Assembly: GCA_943367715.1 (NCBI GenBank)
Contig: CALRJY020000020.1
Location: 51,024-115,023 of the forward strand
Length of the DNA stretch: 64,000 nucleotides
Direction of reading: 5' to 3'
Source: JAEYXS01 sp943367715
GTDB lineage: Bacteria; Verrucomicrobiota; Verrucomicrobiia; Limisphaerales; JAEYXS01
Below are positions 51,741-61,009 of the stretch, piece by piece. The position numbers and the translations under genes were made by a program. Position 1 is the first letter of the stretch. Each line of letters opens with the position of its first letter. A model generated the notes under the pieces. It did not search any database, was not told where the DNA came from, and saw nothing but the letters and a program-made list of their open reading frames with translations.

Positions 51741-54700
51741 TCACACTTTCGCCGGATCGTAATTCAACCACGGTCCAAGCCAGCGTTCGGCTTCTTCCAG
51801 AGTCATACCCTTACGCTGGTGGTAGTCCAGCAGTTGATCGCGTTCCAGTTTGCCCACGGCAAAGAACTTCGAGTCCGGATGGCCGAAATAGAACCCGCTC
51901 ACGCTGCTGCCGGGCCACATGGCGCACGATTCGGTGAGCTTGATGCCCGTGTTCTTTTCCACATCGAGCAACTGCCACAGCAACCGTTTCTCCGTATGAT
52001 CCGGGCACGCCGGGTAACCTGGGGCAGGGCGGATGCCGCGATACTTCTCCTCGATCAAATCATCCGGGCTCAGGTTCTCGTTCTTACCGTAACCCCACTC
52101 TTCGCGTGCTTTCTTATGTAAATACTCGGCGAAGGCTTCGGCCAGACGATCCGCAATCGCCTCTGCCATGATGGCGTTGTAGTCATCGAGCTCAGCCTTG
52201 TACTTCTTCACGAGCTCATCGAGACCGATGCCGGTGGTGACGGCGAATGCTCCGAAATAATCGGCTGTGCCTTTCGGCGCGACGAAGTCGGCGAGCGACC
52301 AATTCGCCACACCCGCTTCCTTGTCATGCTGCTGCCGTAGAAAGTGCAGGATCATGCGCGTCTGCTGGCGTGACTCATCCGTGAAGAGGTCGACGTCGTC
52401 CGCGCCCTGGCGATTCGCAGGGAAGAAGCCGTAGATGCCTTTCGCGCGGATCAATTTCTTCGCGATGATCTCATCCATCAACTTGTTCGCATCGTTGAAC
52501 AGTTTCGTAGCTTCCACTCCATACTTCTCGTGCGTGAGGATGGACGGATAACGACCACGTAATTCCCACGTGTGGAAGAATGGCGACCAATCGATGAAAC
52601 CGCGTAAGACCGAAAGGTCCATGTCCTCAATGACGCGCGCCCCAGTGAACTCCGGCTTCGTCAAACCCTCATAGCTCAGCTTCGGCGCATTGGTACGTGC
52701 TTGCTCGATGCTGATGAGCTTCTGTTTCGGTCCTGCGTGTTGCTGGCGCAGCTTCTCGTAATCGTCATTCAGCTTCTGCACGAATCCCTTTTTATCATCG
52801 GGATTGAGCAAAGTAGTGGTCACTGGCACAGCTCGGCTGGCATCCAGCACGTGCACCACGGGTTGGCTGTAATGCTGCGCGATCTTCACCGCTGTATGCG
52901 CGCGACTCGTCGTCGCACCGCCGATGAGCAACGGCAGTTTGAAGCCTTGCCGCTCCATCTCGCGAGCGACGTGAGTCATTTCATCCAACGACGGCGTGAT
53001 CAAACCGCTCAGGCCGATGATGTCAGCCTTCTCCAATTTGGCACGTTCGAGAATCTTCTCGCATGGCACCATCACGCCCATGTCGATGACTTCGAAATTA
53101 TTGCACGCAAGCACCACGCCCACGATGTTCTTGCCGATGTCATGCACATCGCCCTTCACGGTCGCGAGGATGATCTTGCCTTGCGCCTTCACCGTTTGAC
53201 CGGAGGCAATCATGGCGGCCTTCTCCGCTTCCATGTAGGGCGTGAGGTAGGCCACGGCCTTTTTCATCACGCGGGCGGATTTCACTACTTGCGGCAGGAA
53301 CATCTTGCCCGCGCCGAAGAGGTCGCCGACCACGCCCATGCCGTCCATCAACGGTCCTTCGATGACCAGCAAAGGCTTGCCTAGCTTCGCGCGAGCTTCT
53401 TCGGTATCGCCATCGATGTAGGTATCAATGCCCTTCACGAGTGCATGCGAAAGGCGTTGTTCCACCGTACCCTTGCGCCATTGCTCTTCTTCTTTTTTGT
53501 CGCTGACGACTGTGCCCGAGCTTTCGGCTTTCAGTTTCTCGCCGTACGTGACCAAGCGTTCGGTGGCATCAGGACGGCGATTCAAGAGCACGTCCTCAAC
53601 AAGCTCCTTCAGCTCCGGCTTGATCTCCTCGTAAACTTCGAGCATGCCGGCATTCACAATGCCCATGTCCATGCCGGCGGCGATCGCGTGATAGAGGAAT
53701 GCGCTATGCATCGCTTCGCGCACGGCATTGTTTCCGCGGAAACTGAAGGAGATGTTGGAGACACCGCCGCTGACCTTCGCGTGCGGCAGGTTAGCCTTGA
53801 TCCAGCGCGTGGCCTCGATGAAATCCACGCCGTAGTTGTTATGCTCCTCGATGCCCGTCGCGACGGTGAGGATGTTCGGGTCGAAAATGATGTCTTCCGG
53901 CGGAAAGCCCACTTCATCCACGAGGATTCGATAAGCCCGTTCACAGATGCGGATCTTCTCGGCATAAGTCGCCGCCTGGCCGTTTTCATCGAAGGCCATT
54001 ACGACCACGGCAGCGCCATACTTTAATATTTTGTGCGCGTTCTCGCGGAACTTCGCTTCGCCTTCCTTCAGCGAGATGGAGTTCACGATGCCTTTGCCTT
54101 GCAAGCATTTCAGGCCGGCCTCAATGACTTCCCACTTGGAGGAATCCACCATGAAGGGCACCTTCGCCACTTCCGGTTCGGAGCCGAGCAAAAGCAGGAA
54201 GCGCGTCATGGCGGAGACGCCGTCGATCATCCCTTCGTCCATGCAGATATCGACGATGTTCGCGCCGTTCTCCACCTGCTGGCGCGCGATGCTCACGCCC
54301 TCCTCGTATTTGCCTTCCTTGATCAGCTTCGCGAACTTCGGCGATCCCGCCACATTCGTCCGCTCACCGATCATGATATAAGTCCCGATCTGCTGCGTAA
54401 ACGGCTGCGACCCGCTCAAACGTAGAGGCTTCGTCGGTTCCTTTTCCTGTGTTGAAGGAGCAGGTGCGTTGAAAATCTTACGGCCAGTTTTCTCTGCCAC
54501 TTCACGCGGGTGTTTTCCTTCCAGCGCCTTCGCGATCGCCGCGATGTGCTCCGGCGTATTACCGCAGCAACCACCAGCGATGTTGATCAGGCCGCCCTGA
54601 GCGAAATCGGTCAGGTAATTGCCCATATCTTCGGGCTTCAGGTCGAAGCCGGTAGGGGACAGTGGATTCGGCAAGCCAGCGTTCGGATAGCACGAGATGA

Positions 54701-55592
54701 AGGCATCGGACTTCGTGGCGAGTTCTTCCAAGAACGGTCTCATCAAGTCAGGCCCGAGCGAGCAGTTCAGGCCGATGGCCAGCGGCTCGATATGCTTCAT
54801 CGCATTCCAGTAAGCCTCCACCGTCTGCGCCGAGATCATCGTCTCACCACCGCGTCCCACAGCGGCGGATATGATCACTGGCAGCTTGATCTTATCCTGA
54901 TCAAAGATTTCCCGGATGGCCACCAACGCAGCCTTCGCGTTCAGCGAGTCGAAAATCGTTTCCACCATCAGGATATCCGAGCCGCCCGCGATGAGCGCGC
55001 GGATCTGATTGAGGTAAGCCGCCTTTACCTGATCAAACGTGCAAACGCGAAAACCGGCGTCATCCGCATCTGGCGAATTCGACAGTGAGACAGTAAGCGG
55101 ACCCACAGCACCGGCGACGAAACGAGGTTTGCCGTCTTTGTTCGCGATGCGGTCAGCCCATTCCCGACATTGGCGGGCGGATTGTTCATTGATCTCCCAG
55201 GCTAGTTCGTTGAGAAACTTGTCATCGATGATCCTCTGATAGAATTCGGCGTCTTTCCGGCCGCCGTGTTCACGAGGGTCATCCACGAAGAACTCGCTCT
55301 GACCGATGCTCGTGGCGGAGAACGTGTTCGTCTCGATGATGTTCGCACCGGCTTCGAGGAAGCGGCGGTGGATGTCGCAGATCATCTTCGGTTGCGTCAG
55401 GGAAAAGAGGTCGCCGTTGTTCAGCAGGTCCTTCTTGGAATCGGCAAAGCGCTGGCCGCGAATGTCCGCTTCCGTCATTCCATAAGTGCGGATGGTGGTG
55501 CCCATCGCTCCATCGATGATGACAATGCGCTCGCGCAAAAGCTTCTCCAGCACTTCGCCTGAACCGACCGTGTATTTAGATGACGTAGCCAC
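51741..55592 (-). CDS. metH: Cobalamin-dependent methionine synthase
   Basis: 1283 residues with all four modules. Homocysteine domain (about 20-340): IVIIDGAMGTTIRTYG and zinc cysteines in LNCSLGP and GGCCGNTPEH. Folate domain (about 390-660): IGERTNVAGSPKFAK. B12 domain: the cobalamin ligand motif DVHDIGKNIVGVV. Activation domain at the C-terminus with RPAPGYPACPDHTEK for SAM. The start is a GTG; the next Met is about 30 residues in, inside the homology, so the GTG is needed. It makes methionine from homocysteine and methyl-THF. No B12 riboswitch was recognised upstream. Confidence 0.97.
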   Translation of the reverse strand: MATSSKYTVGSGEVLEKLLRERIVIIDGAMGTTIRTYGMTEADIRGQRFADSKKDLLNNGDLFSLTQPKMICDIHRRFLEAGANIIETNTFSATSIGQSEFFVDDPREHGGRKDAEFYQRIIDDKFLNELAWEINEQSARQCREWADRIANKDGKPRFVAGAVGPLTVSLSNSPDADDAGFRVCTFDQVKAAYLNQIRALIAGGSDILMVETIFDSLNAKAALVAIREIFDQDKIKLPVIISAAVGRGGETMISAQTVEAYWNAMKHIEPLAIGLNCSLGPDLMRPFLEELATKSDAFISCYPNAGLPNPLSPTGFDLKPEDMGNYLTDFAQGGLINIAGGCCGNTPEHIAAIAKALEGKHPREVAEKTGRKIFNAPAPSTQEKEPTKPLRLSGSQPFTQQIGTYIMIGERTNVAGSPKFAKLIKEGKYEEGVSIARQQVENGANIVDICMDEGMIDGVSAMTRFLLLLGSEPEVAKVPFMVDSSKWEVIEAGLKCLQGKGIVNSISLKEGEAKFRENAHKILKYGAAVVVMAFDENGQAATYAEKIRICERAYRILVDEVGFPPEDIIFDPNILTVATGIEEHNNYGVDFIEATRWIKANLPHAKVSGGVSNISFSFRGNNAVREAMHSAFLYHAIAAGMDMGIVNAGMLEVYEEIKPELKELVEDVLLNRRPDATERLVTYGEKLKAESSGTVVSDKKEEEQWRKGTVEQRLSHALVKGIDTYIDGDTEEARAKLGKPLLVIEGPLMDGMGVVGDLFGAGKMFLPQVVKSARVMKKAVAYLTPYMEAEKAAMIASGQTVKAQGKIILATVKGDVHDIGKNIVGVVLACNNFEVIDMGVMVPCEKILERAKLEKADIIGLSGLITPSLDEMTHVAREMERQGFKLPLLIGGATTSRAHTAVKIAQHYSQPVVHVLDASRAVPVTTTLLNPDDKKGFVQKLNDDYEKLRQQHAGPKQKLISIEQARTNAPKLSYEGLTKPEFTGARVIEDMDLSVLRGFIDWSPFFHTWELRGRYPSILTHEKYGVEATKLFNDANKLMDEIIAKKLIRAKGIYGFFPANRQGADDVDLFTDESRQQTRMILHFLRQQHDKEAGVANWSLADFVAPKGTADYFGAFAVTTGIGLDELVKKYKAELDDYNAIMAEAIADRLAEAFAEYLHKKAREEWGYGKNENLSPDDLIEEKYRGIRPAPGYPACPDHTEKRLLWQLLDVEKNTGIKLTESCAMWPGSSVSGFYFGHPDSKFFAVGKLERDQLLDYHQRKGMTLEEAERWLGPWLNYDPAKV

Positions 55593-55681
55593 AGCTATTT
55601 ATTTAAAGCGGGAAAACCGACCCGCATTAGTGAGAGCAATCTAGTCACAAACGCCAAGTGTTTCAAATTAAAAATCAACGC

Positions 55682-55697
55682 ATCTTGATATGAAGAT
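55682..55697. promoter_or_regulatory. AT-rich palindrome between metH and the repressor gene
   Basis: ATCTTGATATGAAGAT is symmetric in seven of eight base pairs. It lies about 90 bases before each of the divergent starts. It could be an operator for a methionine-pathway regulator or for the neighbouring repressor; there is no evidence to choose. Confidence 0.4.
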
Positions 55698-55792
55698 ATG
55701 ATAATGAGCGGGAAATTAGTCTTTTGTTTTTGAATTGCCACGGGAAACGCAAGCTAACATAGATAGTGCAACCAAGAGAACCTGTTCTTCCG

Positions 55793-56452
55793 ATGAAAAA
55801 CGCAGAAAAGAAGCAAATGTTTGGCAAGCGCCTTTATGATTGCCGCATTTCCCAAGGTTGGTCGCAGCGCCAAGCCGCTGACGCGATTGGAGTTGCGTTG
55901 CGTTCTGTGCAGTCGTGGGAAATGGGGGAGACAATGCCGCACCCGGCCAAGGCGCTGAAAGTCTCCGCCACGTTTAACCGGCCCGTCGCCTGGTTTTTTG
56001 GCGATGACGCATCCATACCGCGCCTTTTAGCTGCGCAATTGCGGGCGGAGTCGAAAGCCCAACCTGTGCCGGTCATTGGTTGGGCGGCGGCAGGGCAGGG
56101 TGGTGTGTTCGTGGACTTGTCCGCCAAGGTTGATGAATACCTGAACACAGACTGCATGGACCTGCATGCCTACGCAGTGATCATCGAGGGTGATTCCATG
56201 ACACCCGAGTTTAGGGCCGGTGATCGCGTCGTTTTCATGCCGAATGAGCAGCCCAAGAATGGTGATGTGGTGCTGGCGCGATTGGAAGAAGGCGGAGATC
56301 TCTTCTTCAAGCTCTATCACACTTCGGGATCGAACGGCGAGATGGTCCGTCTCACAAGCTACAACCCGATCTACCCTCCTTTGGAATATCGGCGCGACCA
56401 ATTCCGCTTTATCCAACCGATGCACAGTCTGGTGCGGCATCGGCGGCGGTAG
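55793..56452 (+). CDS. XRE-type repressor with S24 (LexA/CI-like) self-cleaving domain
   Basis: About 219 residues from the ATG at 55793; a GTG 27 bases upstream is less likely. An N-terminal helix-turn-helix (WSQRQAADAIGVALRSVQSWEMG) is followed by a linker and a peptidase S24 domain: a candidate Ala100-Gly101 cleavage bond in GWAAAGQGG, nucleophile Ser135 in EGDSMTPEF and Lys173 in FFKLYHTS. This is the layout of phage CI or LexA-like repressors cleaved with RecA help. No phage genes adjoin it, so it may be a chromosomal stress regulator. Divergent from metH. Confidence 0.9.
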   Translation: MKNAEKKQMFGKRLYDCRISQGWSQRQAADAIGVALRSVQSWEMGETMPHPAKALKVSATFNRPVAWFFGDDASIPRLLAAQLRAESKAQPVPVIGWAAAGQGGVFVDLSAKVDEYLNTDCMDLHAYAVIIEGDSMTPEFRAGDRVVFMPNEQPKNGDVVLARLEEGGDLFFKLYHTSGSNGEMVRLTSYNPIYPPLEYRRDQFRFIQPMHSLVRHRRR

Positions 56453-56491
56453 GGGCATCACGCATTGTGCGTCGGTTAGCTGCTGATTTTC

Positions 56492-57169
56492 TTACGCTGT
56501 CTTGGGCACTTTGTTTTTGCCATACAGCATCTGCATCTTCACCAGCGGAAAATTCTTGCCAGGACAGGCTGTGCGGCCTGGTTCCACTTCCTTGTGCACG
56601 GTAAACTTGAGTTTCTTGCCCCAAGCCGTGGCGCGGAAATAATCCACTAGTTCTCGCAATGCAGCGATCTGTTTGGTGGTCGGCTTTCCGGACTCGAAGT
56701 TGCCGACAAGACAGATGCCGATGCCGACTGCATTCATATCTTCCCGATGCACATGGCCGCCGGCCAGTTGCTTTCTCCAGCGAGGGCCGATCTCGATCTC
56801 GCCATCACCGGAATCGATACCGTTGCCGATGACGAAATGATAAGCCAGGCCGTTCTCCATGCCACGTTCGCGATGGGCCTTGTCGTAAACCGTCGCGTTG
56901 CCGTATTTGATCGCGCTATGATGGGCCACGATCCAACGCCAGCGGGTGGTGGAAATCTTCAATCCGCTGGAGAGGGAGCGGATTTCTTTAGTGTAGGGAA
57001 ATGGATCCGTTTTCTTTTTGGCAGCTGCAAACAGTTCGGCAGGTAAAACAGCACCAGCCGCCACGCCAGACATTGCCAGCAAACGCAAAAATGTGCGCCT
57101 GCTAGGCAGGCGGTGTTCCAGCGGCAAGGAATGGGGCAGGGAACTGCCTTTGGTTTGTTTGCTGGGCAT
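56492..57169 (-). CDS. Tat-exported N-acetylmuramoyl-L-alanine amidase (PGRP/amidase_2 type)
   Basis: 225 residues. A twin-arginine signal (PSRRTFLRLLAMSG) opens the protein. The amidase_2/PGRP core has IVAHHSAIKYGN with the first zinc His, YHFVIGNGID, GGHVHREDMNAVGIGICLVGNFE and the C-terminal VHKEVEPGRTACPG with the second His and the Cys ligand. It cleaves the amide bond between MurNAc and the stem peptide, in the periplasm. It lies upstream of nothing on its strand: the FKBP gene precedes it on the same strand, separated by a terminator. Confidence 0.9.
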   Translation of the reverse strand: MPSKQTKGSSLPHSLPLEHRLPSRRTFLRLLAMSGVAAGAVLPAELFAAAKKKTDPFPYTKEIRSLSSGLKISTTRWRWIVAHHSAIKYGNATVYDKAHRERGMENGLAYHFVIGNGIDSGDGEIEIGPRWRKQLAGGHVHREDMNAVGIGICLVGNFESGKPTTKQIAALRELVDYFRATAWGKKLKFTVHKEVEPGRTACPGKNFPLVKMQMLYGKNKVPKTA

Positions 57170-57255
57170 TCTGTCTGATCATTTGTTCCCCAGCGGACGA
57201 CGGTCTGGCAAGTGCAATATCCAGGCTGCGAGGAGCCTTCCATAGCACTAAATGA

Positions 57256-57283
57256 AAAACCGGCAGGAATGCCTGCCGGTTTT
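57256..57283. terminator. Intrinsic terminator after the FKBP gene
   Basis: AAAACCGGCAGG (57256-57267) and CCTGCCGGTTTT (57272-57283) pair exactly over 12 bp with a four-base loop. On the minus strand the right order ends in a T-run, closing the FKBP transcript before the amidase gene; it works in either direction. Confidence 0.85.
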
Positions 57284-57307
57284 CTTGATGAAAGATGTGT
57301 GTCCGCT

Positions 57308-57973
57308 TTACTGCTTGGGCGCTTCAAACGACAAGAGTTCCACCTCAAATACCAACGGACTATTGGGCGGAATCGAACCATCAGGGGTGCCAGTGGGGCC
57401 GTAGGCGAGATCCGACGGGATGACGAGCTGCCATTTAGAACCGACCGGCATCAATTGGAGGGCTTCAGTCCAGCCTTTGATCACGCGGTTCGCGGGAATC
57501 ACCAGCGGTTCACCATCCAAGGAGCTGTCAAACTGCGTACCATTGATGAGCGTGCCGCGGTAGTGGACTTTGACCACACTTGCGGCTTGGGGTTTAGGAC
57601 CGGTGCCAGCTTTTAGGATTTTGTATTGCAGTCCAGTGGCGGTGGTTACCACACCTGGTTTCTTTTTGTTGGCTTCCACAAAATCGGTATTTGCCTTCTG
57701 CCGCTTGGCGCTGATCTCCTGCTGGACTTGCATGAAAGCGGCCTTCAACTCGTCGTCGGTGAGTTTCTGCTGCGCGCCCGACAGTCCGTCTTTCAATCCT
57801 TTGAGTACGGCGTCCGGATTGATGTCGACGTCCTGTTCTTTGAAGTTTTTGCCCATGCTCAAGCCGACGCCATAGCTCAGCTTGTCCTTGTTGTCTTTTA
57901 ATGCAGGGTCCGCAGCGGTGGCGGCCGTGGCGAACATGGAAACGGCGAGAATCGCCGCAGTAACTTGTTTCAT
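57308..57973 (-). CDS. FKBP-type peptidyl-prolyl cis-trans isomerase (FkpA/Mip-like)
   Basis: 221 residues with a signal peptide (AAILAVSMFATAATA). Residues 20-115 form the helical dimerisation domain (LSYGVGLSMGKNFKEQDVD, ELKAAFMQVQQEISAKR). The C-terminal FKBP domain has VKVHYRGTLINGTQFDSS, the GWTEALQLMPVGSKWQLVIPSDLAYG core and VFEVELLSF. It assists folding of exported proteins in the periplasm. The active-site aromatic and Asp residues appear intact. Confidence 0.93.
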   Translation of the reverse strand: MKQVTAAILAVSMFATAATAADPALKDNKDKLSYGVGLSMGKNFKEQDVDINPDAVLKGLKDGLSGAQQKLTDDELKAAFMQVQQEISAKRQKANTDFVEANKKKPGVVTTATGLQYKILKAGTGPKPQAASVVKVHYRGTLINGTQFDSSLDGEPLVIPANRVIKGWTEALQLMPVGSKWQLVIPSDLAYGPTGTPDGSIPPNSPLVFEVELLSFEAPKQ

Positions 57974-58172
57974 TTAGTCTTTCTTGGCCCCTCGACAACA
58001 TGCCGCGGGAACCGGCGAACGCTACCAGACGGCGGAAGTGCGTCAACGGTTTACCAAGCGCCGCAGCTTGAGGAGCGTCAGAAGACTTTAATGCTGGTAA
58101 TCATCTTGTCAAAAAAGCCGCACTCCGGCGTTGCTGGAGGTTTCGTGCAGTTGTATTCTCAAGAAAACCCTG

Positions 58173-59087
58173 ATGCGCACGCCTCTTCTGCTCCGGATGC
58201 TCCGCACGCTGATCCTCTCGGCTTTGGTTCAGTGGGCGCTGTTGGCGAATTGCCTTGGTGGCGAGATTCATATCGCCATCAACGAAGAGCGTTATGAGGA
58301 CGCGATCAAGCTTTTGGAAGCGGATAGCCGGCTAGTGAAAGAGAAGGATCATCAGCAAAACAAGCCGCTTCATATCGCCGCGTTAAAAGGTGCCACCAAC
58401 TTGGTGGCTGTCCTGATTGCCAAAGGAGCCGATGTGAACTCCCGCAACAAGTTTGGCCAGACGCCCTTGCACCGAGCCATGATCAACGGCAATTTGGTCT
58501 CCGCCCAGCTTTTGGTAGTCGCCAAAGCGGAGGTCAATGGCCGCGATAACCAGGCGGTCACGCCGGTGCATCTCGCCGCCCAACGACGACATGGCGACAT
58601 CGTGGATCTGCTGCTGGCACATGGAGCCGAGGTGGATGCTCATGATGCTTTCCGTCGCCGCCCTCTCCATATGAGCATCATGGGTTCCTCGGCTGAAGCC
58701 ATGAAGGCGCTGATTAAAGGCGGGGCGAATTACCATTATGTCGATCCAGCCGGAAACAATTATCTGCACCTGGCTGCTGGCGGAGGGAGCCCGGAGCTGG
58801 TCACGGTCATGTTGGAATTGAAATTGGGTGTGAATTCAACCAATTCCAGCCAGTTCACTCCGGCTCATTTCGCGGCCCAGAACGGGCATTTGGAGGTGAT
58901 GGAGGTGCTGGATAAATGGGGAGGCGACTTTACCATGCTGAACTCCAGTAAAAAAACGCCAATGGACCTGGTTCGCCGGATTCGCCCCCCATTTCGCATG
59001 GACCGTCACGAGGATGTGGAGACCTATCTTAAGCAATGGCTCGCCCGCCCGACCAACTCGACTTCAAAAGCGGTGACTCAACCCTAA
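58173..59087 (+). CDS. Exported ankyrin-repeat protein
   Basis: About 304 residues from the ATG at 58173, which places a signal-like helix first (TLILSALVQWALLANCLGG). Six or so ankyrin repeats follow, for example NKPLHIAALKGATNLVAVLIAKGADVN, GQTPLHRAMINGNLVSAQLL, VTPVHLAAQRRHGDIVDLLLAHGAEVD and FTPAHFAAQNGHLEVMEVL, ending with a short helical tail. Predicted to act in the periplasm by binding another protein. It is followed after 113 bases by lepA. Confidence 0.85.
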   Translation: MRTPLLLRMLRTLILSALVQWALLANCLGGEIHIAINEERYEDAIKLLEADSRLVKEKDHQQNKPLHIAALKGATNLVAVLIAKGADVNSRNKFGQTPLHRAMINGNLVSAQLLVVAKAEVNGRDNQAVTPVHLAAQRRHGDIVDLLLAHGAEVDAHDAFRRRPLHMSIMGSSAEAMKALIKGGANYHYVDPAGNNYLHLAAGGGSPELVTVMLELKLGVNSTNSSQFTPAHFAAQNGHLEVMEVLDKWGGDFTMLNSSKKTPMDLVRRIRPPFRMDRHEDVETYLKQWLARPTNSTSKAVTQP

Positions 59088-59200
59088 GTTTTCCCTTCCC
59101 AAGCAGCCATTCGCGAGTATCTTCTCGCGTCTGTCTTTTACGGGCGGCGAACGCAATGTTTGCTCTCACCGCCTGGAGCGTTAAAAACAGTTGTAAGAGC

Positions 59201-60991
59201 ATGGATTCAGCGCACATACGTAATTTTAGCATCATCGCCCACATCGATCACGGCAAGACGACCTTGTCCGACCGGTTGCTGCATATGACCGGCACCATCG
59301 CCACACGCGATATGTCGGAGCAGATGCTCGACGCGATGGATCTAGAGAAGGAGCGTGGCATCACCATCAAGGCGCATCCGGTCACGATGCTCTACAAGGC
59401 CAAGAATGGAGAGACGTACGAGCTGAATCTCATCGACACTCCGGGCCATGTGGATTTCGCTTATGAAGTCTCGCGCAGCTTGAGTGCGTGTGAAGGAGCG
59501 CTGCTGGTGATCGATGCGGCCCAAGGTGTCGAAGCGCAGACGGTGGCCAACTACCATCTCGCTGCGAAGCAGAACCTGACAATCATTCCGGTCATCAACA
59601 AGATCGACCTCGGTCACGCCAACGTGCCGCAAGCGTTGCAGCAGTTGGAAGACGTGCTGGCCGTGCCGAGTGAATGGGCAATCCGGTGCAGCGCCAAGCA
59701 AGGCATCGGCATCGAGGATATTTTGGAAGCCATCGTCGAGCGCGTGCCACCACCGAAGCCGACGGGTGAAAAGAGTCTGCAGGCGCTGGCGTTTGATTCG
59801 TATTACGACACCTACAAAGGCGTCGTCACCCATGTGCGCGTGTTCAATGGCGAATTGCGGCCAGGCATGATGGTGAAGCTGCTGCACTCGGGTCAGAATT
59901 TTGAGGTTAAGGAAGTCGGCAGCTTTAATCCCAAGCCTTACACCCGCGACAAGCTGGAGACGGGCGAGACGGGTTACATGACGGCGAACATCAAGAGCGC
60001 GGCAGACGTGAAGATGGGCGATACGATCACGGACGCCCGCAATCCGTCCGGAGTGCTGCCGGGCTTCAAAGAGATCCATCCGATGGTGTTCAGCGGTATT
60101 TATCCCATCAATACGGCGGACTATGAATCCTTGAAGTCGGCGATGGGGAAACTGAAGCTGAATGATTCTGCGTTCGTGTATTCATCGGAAACATCCGTGG
60201 CCTTGGGCTTTGGTTTCCGTTGTGGCTTCCTCGGTTTGCTTCACTTGGAGATCGTGCAGGAGCGTCTGCGTCGTGAATACGACATGGACATCATCGCGAC
60301 GTATCCGAGCGTGGTCTATCGGGTGACGTTCACGAATGGCGATGTCAAAGAGATCGATAATCCGGCGTTCATGCCGGAAGCGACTTACATCTTGAAAGTT
60401 GAAGAGCCGATGGTGAAGGCTTTCGTCATCTGCCCGAATGAGAACATCGGTGACATGATGGCATTGATCTCAGAGAAACGCGGCAAGTTGGATCACACAG
60501 AGACGCTGGATGCACGGCGTGTAATGTTGACGAGCCTGCTGCCGTTGAATGAAATCCTGATCGACTTCCATGACCGCATCAAGAGCATTACACGTGGTTT
60601 CGGCTCGATGGATTACGAGCCTGATGAATACATGGAAAGCGACATGGTGAAGCTAGACATGCTCGTGAACTCCGAGTCGATGGACGCTTTCTCCTGCATC
60701 GTACACCGCTCGAAAGCCGAAGGTCGCGGCCGCTCGCTCGCGGAGAAGTTGAAGGAAGTCATTCCCCGTGCGCAGTTCGTGATCAAGATCCAGGCGGCCA
60801 TCGGCGCAAAGATCGTGGCATCCGAAACCATCAGCGCGTTCCGCAAAGATGTGACGGCGAAGTGCTATGGCGGTGATATCTCCCGTAAGCGCAAGCTGCT
60901 CGAAAAGCAGAAGGAAGGCAAGAAGCGCATGAAATCCATCGGCAACGTGGACATCCCGCAAGAGGCCTTCATCGAAGTGCTCAAATCCTAA
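59201..60991 (+). CDS. lepA: Elongation factor 4
   Basis: 597 residues from the ATG at 59201, the normal LepA length; the frame stays open far upstream into the ankyrin gene but that extension is not part of the family. G domain: IAHIDHGKTTLSDRL, RGITIKAHPV, DTPGHVDFAYEVSRSL and INKIDLGHAN. The LepA-specific C-terminal domain is complete (RAEGRGRSLAEKLKEVIPRAQF-type region here as KAEGRGRSLAEKL, KCYGGDISRKRKLLEKQKEGKKRMK). A ribosome-associated GTPase. lepB follows after 18 bases, the usual pairing. Confidence 0.97.
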   Translation: MDSAHIRNFSIIAHIDHGKTTLSDRLLHMTGTIATRDMSEQMLDAMDLEKERGITIKAHPVTMLYKAKNGETYELNLIDTPGHVDFAYEVSRSLSACEGALLVIDAAQGVEAQTVANYHLAAKQNLTIIPVINKIDLGHANVPQALQQLEDVLAVPSEWAIRCSAKQGIGIEDILEAIVERVPPPKPTGEKSLQALAFDSYYDTYKGVVTHVRVFNGELRPGMMVKLLHSGQNFEVKEVGSFNPKPYTRDKLETGETGYMTANIKSAADVKMGDTITDARNPSGVLPGFKEIHPMVFSGIYPINTADYESLKSAMGKLKLNDSAFVYSSETSVALGFGFRCGFLGLLHLEIVQERLRREYDMDIIATYPSVVYRVTFTNGDVKEIDNPAFMPEATYILKVEEPMVKAFVICPNENIGDMMALISEKRGKLDHTETLDARRVMLTSLLPLNEILIDFHDRIKSITRGFGSMDYEPDEYMESDMVKLDMLVNSESMDAFSCIVHRSKAEGRGRSLAEKLKEVIPRAQFVIKIQAAIGAKIVASETISAFRKDVTAKCYGGDISRKRKLLEKQKEGKKRMKSIGNVDIPQEAFIEVLKS

Positions 60992-61009
60992 AGAGAAAAG
61001 GGCAGGGGA

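Noticed and set aside
55593..55792. Cobalamin or SAM riboswitch before metH
   Set aside because: The region is too short and AT-rich and shows none of the conserved boxes of these RNAs.
55793..56452. Prophage starting at the CI-like repressor
   Set aside because: Neighbours on both sides are metH, amidase, FKBP, ankyrin, lepA and lepB; no integrase or virion genes are present.
59036..59200. Extension of lepA upstream into the ankyrin gene
   Set aside because: The family starts at the ATG at 59201; the extension would overlap the neighbouring gene and has no homology.
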